Of a DNA stretch of 8,692 bases, positions 6,341 to 8,692 are shown one piece after another (the stretch's first letter is position 1; each line of letters begins with the position of its first letter). This DNA comes from Robiginitomaculum sp. Its GTDB lineage: Bacteria; Pseudomonadota; Alphaproteobacteria; Caulobacterales; Maricaulaceae. The notes under the pieces were generated by a model. It made no database searches and was not told the DNA's origin. It worked only from the letters and a program-made list of their open reading frames with translations. The stretch spans positions 1 to 8,692 of the forward strand of contig JAESQI010000067.1 in the NCBI GenBank assembly GCA_016765255.1. Reading direction: 5' to 3'. Both the position numbers and the translations under genes were made by a program.

Positions 6341-6402
6341 AAACCATAAACCCACACATATTTACTCTATTAAACTCGTTTAGTAGAGTAAATATGTGTG
6401 GG
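6341..6402 (-). terminator. Long hairpin, probable terminator of the helicase-S4 operon
   Basis: CCCACACATATTTACTCTA at 6351-6369 and its exact reverse complement at 6384-6402 form a 19-bp perfect inverted repeat. The 14-base centre also folds: T6370 opposite G6383 (a U-G wobble in + RNA), then 6371-6374 with 6379-6382, giving a 24-bp stem with a 4-base loop. Read leftward, the stem begins 27 bases after the S4 gene stop and is followed by TTTATGGTTT, a moderately U-rich tract, so a leftward terminator fits. Read rightward, AAAGTG follows, with no U tract. The stem is much longer and less GC-rich than usual terminators, so a mobile or repeated palindromic element is an alternative. Confidence 0.55.
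6351..6402. repeat. 24-bp-stem inverted repeat in convergent gap
   Basis: The palindrome itself, listed separately because its nature (terminator or dispersed palindromic element) is not settled: arms 6351-6374 and 6379-6402, loop 6375-6378 (CTCG). The rest of the 192-bp gap between 6238 and 6429 is AT-rich and I see no gene, RNA or operator in it. Confidence 0.85.
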
Positions 6403-6429
6403 AAAGTGTTGGTGAATGATAGATAAATA

Positions 6430-6699
6430 TCAGTCTTTAGTTGTTAGATAGAGGGTTTGTGCTTCACTAGCAGAGCCTCTTCTGGTTCCGAGGGCGCAAA
6501 TTTCTATGTGGAGTAGATGATCACCGTTCATAAACACCAATGTGTCTTTGGGGTGGACGCAAGTATGCGGTTTGCGTATGCGCAGAATTTGACCATGCCT
6601 TTGTAAGCGTATGCGGCCCTGCTTAATTTTACGGGCGGCGATGGTTCTGGTTTTAAAAAACCGGGCCCGCCAAAGCCAGACATCAAGGCGAAGTCCCAT
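6430..6699 (-). CDS. Small S4-domain RNA-binding protein (HslR-like)
   Basis: From the ATG at 6697-6699 the protein has 89 residues, starting MGLRLDVWLWRARFFKTRTI and continuing with AARKIKQGRIRLQ, a textbook S4 RNA-binding domain (R-L-D-x-W-L-W-x-A-R-F-x-K-T-R). A short basic segment with HGQILRIRKP follows and a beta-rich tail ends the protein. HslR (Hsp15) in E. coli binds stalled 50S subunits; a ribosome or structured-RNA role is likely but not shown. The frame stays open upstream to a TTG at 6762, one base from the helicase stop, which would give 110 residues with a polar 21-residue extension. I prefer the ATG because the domain begins there, though neither start has a well-placed ribosome site. 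Co-transcription with the upstream helicase is near certain, and this pairing is familiar in alphaproteobacteria. Confidence 0.85.
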   Translation of the reverse strand: MGLRLDVWLWRARFFKTRTIAARKIKQGRIRLQRHGQILRIRKPHTCVHPKDTLVFMNGDHLLHIEICALGTRRGSASEAQTLYLTTKD

Positions 6700-6763
6700 T
6701 TCGGTATTGAGCAGTAAACCCGACTTGTGATCAGAACTTGGAGAGTGTGGGTTTTCCTCCAAA

Positions 6764-8692
6764 TTACTTTTTCTTATTCGAGGTTAGGTTTAAGCCAGCC
6801 AGCGCTGCGAAAGGGCTATCTTTTGGATTGATAGGATAGGGCTTGCTTTGAGCAGGTTTATTTTTTTGCGCAGGGATTCGCTTTTTATGTTTATTAAATT
6901 TTTGGATGTTTGCCGCCGTCTTAGGGGTACGCTTTTTAAATTCGTATTTCCAAACATCAACCAATGTCGGATATAATACATCGCCGCTTTCCGCGATTTC
7001 AGGTTTTTGGCGGTAGGTATTTAGATCTATATCCCAATGACTTTTCTTCTTAGATTTGACGGGAGACACTTCTTCAGGCTTGGCGCTGCCTTGAGTGTTG
7101 AGCGTATTGATAAAAGCATCAAGTTCCCTTTTTTCAGCTGCCAAATCTTCACCCGTGAGCTCAAGTGTCGTTTTTTTATAGCCAAGTGCGCTTAAAATGC
7201 CTTCAAAATCTTCCAGACTACATCCCAATAAAGCCATCATTTCCAGAGCAATGCGAAAATTTTTATTCGGGCTATCATTGGCTGCTTGCATGAGCATTTG
7301 CGACAGGCGGGCCAGAATATCAAACCGTATGATGCGCGGGCCAATCCGTGTATACCCTGCTTTATTCAGAGTGCTTTCCGAATAATTTTTATCATCTGGC
7401 GTTGAGGACATGCCGTTGGGAGGCAGAAAAGGGGTGCGCGTACCGCCCCCGTCTTTATGCCACGCATAGGCGAAAAAGAGACTCAGCAGACGGGCACTGG
7501 CGGGTTTAAGTATGTCGCGTAAAAATACATGATGATAACCGATTTGCACACTCATATTACGTAAATAACCTCGGGATTCTTTGTCTGTATCTTTAATCAA
7601 GGCTAAATATTTGGGCCGCACCACCATGCCGTTATTTTCAAACAAAATATGGGCCAGTGGACGCGCCCCTTGAAACGAATTAGAATCATCGCAAAACGTT
7701 TTTAAGGATAAAAGAGCCTCGAACTTTTGTGTAGCTTCAGTTTTGATAAAATCGCTGATACGACTCAAAGCTTGTTCTCTCAACACGGCGCTTCCAAGGT
7801 CACCACCAATAAGCTCTACATTGGGCGTTAGGAGTGTTTCGCCAACAGCCAATTTACCAACGACGTCACTATTCCAAATAATTTCCCCTTGATCCGAGAG
7901 CGTCAGGGCAGCTTGGTCACAGCCGGTAATTTGCATAAGCCGGCGGTCAATTTCGGGAGCGAGGGCGATTAGGGCGGCTGTGTGCACCGCTTTGGCGTCC
8001 AAATCTCCATAGGTATCTGCAGGGGTGTAGAGCAGGCCTTTAATATGGCCAATACTATGACCGTCTATATGGATTGCGCCCGCATTGTTTATCACAGCGT
8101 CCATTGGTGATTTGGCTCCTATTCCCTTTAACAGCGCGCTCGTTCTTCGGTCGACAAAGCGGGCGATCAGTTTGTTATGTAGCGCAGTTGAGAGGTTTTC
8201 TTCAACACTTTTTGTCAAGTTTATCCACATCTCCCCGTCTTGGGTCCATTTTTTCTTATGGGCGATAAAAGCCCATGTCCGTATAAAGGAGAGACGAGAG
8301 GCTAAGATTTCGATGCTGCCTTCAATATGGTCAAGTCTGGCAATATTTTTTTCGAGAAACGTGTTTGAAAATTTACCAGAGTTCTCCATCAGGTTTAAAA
8401 ATATAGTTTCCAATAAACGCCCATGGGCTTCTGGCCCGAGATTTCTAAAATCAGGAATTTGGCAAACTTCCCAAAACACTTTTATGGTTTGACGATTGGT
8501 TAAAACCTCAGCAATGGCTTGGAACTTAATCAGCCGTTCAAGGGCGAGTTCATCTGGGGCGGGGGCAATGCGGCGTAAGTTTTTTATGCCTGGTGGTTGG
8601 GCCAAAGTTTTTTGTAAGCTTGCAAGGCTTGAAAAATCAAGAGACGTATTGCGCCACTCAACATATTCGAGCGGCATAAAATGATGGTTCAG
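6764..8692 (-). CDS. Large helicase-family protein, C-terminal 642 residues (5' end outside window)
   Basis: The frame is open to the window edge, so the ATG at 8675-8677 is internal and the true start lies beyond. Visible sequence, numbered from that Met: EYVEWRNTSLDFSSLASLQ at 4-22, CQIPDFRNLGPEAH at 72-85, FIRTWAFIAHKKKW at 131-144, RFVDRRTSALL at 173-183, an IDGHSIGHIKGLLY segment at about 204-217, and a Lys-rich tail ending DSPFAALAGL before NKKK. From memory these match the C-terminal half of alphaproteobacterial 'helicase-related' proteins of about 900-1100 residues whose DEAD/DExH motor is N-terminal. None of the motor motifs (Walker A, DExx, motif VI) is in this part, so helicase activity rests on family recognition. 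The S4 RNA-binding gene follows immediately downstream, suggesting a joint RNA or ribosome role. The substrate is unknown. Confidence 0.8.
   Translation of the reverse strand: MNHHFMPLEYVEWRNTSLDFSSLASLQKTLAQPPGIKNLRRIAPAPDELALERLIKFQAIAEVLTNRQTIKVFWEVCQIPDFRNLGPEAHGRLLETIFLNLMENSGKFSNTFLEKNIARLDHIEGSIEILASRLSFIRTWAFIAHKKKWTQDGEMWINLTKSVEENLSTALHNKLIARFVDRRTSALLKGIGAKSPMDAVINNAGAIHIDGHSIGHIKGLLYTPADTYGDLDAKAVHTAALIALAPEIDRRLMQITGCDQAALTLSDQGEIIWNSDVVGKLAVGETLLTPNVELIGGDLGSAVLREQALSRISDFIKTEATQKFEALLSLKTFCDDSNSFQGARPLAHILFENNGMVVRPKYLALIKDTDKESRGYLRNMSVQIGYHHVFLRDILKPASARLLSLFFAYAWHKDGGGTRTPFLPPNGMSSTPDDKNYSESTLNKAGYTRIGPRIIRFDILARLSQMLMQAANDSPNKNFRIALEMMALLGCSLEDFEGILSALGYKKTTLELTGEDLAAEKRELDAFINTLNTQGSAKPEEVSPVKSKKKSHWDIDLNTYRQKPEIAESGDVLYPTLVDVWKYEFKKRTPKTAANIQKFNKHKKRIPAQKNKPAQSKPYPINPKDSPFAALAGLNLTSNKKK

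Noticed and set aside
6238..6350. Possible CtrA-type TTAA pairs in the convergent gap
   Set aside because: TTAAC and TTAA occur but not with the 7-base spacing of the CtrA box, and a convergent gap is not expected to hold a promoter.
6351..6402. Hairpin as an insertion-sequence end or a CRISPR repeat
   Set aside because: No transposase, no flanking target duplication and no second copy noticed in the window; only one palindromic unit is present.
8085..8492. 135-residue open frame on the + strand
   Set aside because: Antisense inside the helicase gene, which has clear family sequence on the other strand; no domain recognised.

Overview
The window looks like an ordinary chromosomal core segment of an alphaproteobacterium. 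Base composition by eye is moderate to low GC, and the gene families and their order resemble Caulobacter/Hyphomonadales-type genomes: a regulated chorismate mutase followed by tyrA, then DUF2125, a DUF218 protein, ftsX, ftsE and a divergent MJ0042 zinc-ribbon gene, and finally an alphaproteobacterial helicase with an S4-domain partner. A marine, lower-GC member of the Hyphomonadales/Maricaulales is my best guess, but the taxon is inferred only from this context. I see no tRNA, rRNA, CRISPR array, insertion sequence or phage gene.

Layout. (1) Positions 2-1997, + strand: the C-terminal end of a SAM-dependent methyltransferase, a chorismate-mutase protein and prephenate dehydrogenase (tyrA), each joined to the next by an ATGA stop/start overlap. 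This is the chorismate -> prephenate -> 4-hydroxyphenylpyruvate branch of tyrosine synthesis. (2) Positions 1994-5320, - strand, convergent with tyrA and overlapping it by 4 bp: ftsE -> ftsX -> DUF218 (YdcF/ElyC/SanA-like) -> DUF2125, again joined throughout by ATGA overlaps. This is a cell-division and envelope operon. (3) Positions 5321-5379: a 59-bp divergent control region. (4) Positions 5380-6237, + strand: a zinc-ribbon, single-pass membrane protein. (5) Positions 6238-6429: a 192-bp AT-rich convergent gap holding a very long near-perfect hairpin. (6) Positions 6430-8692, - strand: the C-terminal 642 residues of a large helicase-family protein that runs off the window, followed by a small S4 RNA-binding protein.

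The most interesting items are modest rather than a new system. The chorismate mutase reads as a P-protein (PheA-like CM-PDT-ACT) whose dehydratase domain has shrunk and lost its catalytic motif, and whose ACT domain has lost half of its phenylalanine-binding signature; it now sits directly in front of tyrA. The convergent gap has a 19-bp perfect inverted repeat that extends to a 24-bp stem. All five ATGA junctions point to tight translational coupling. The S4 gene has an ambiguous start with an orphan GGAGG.
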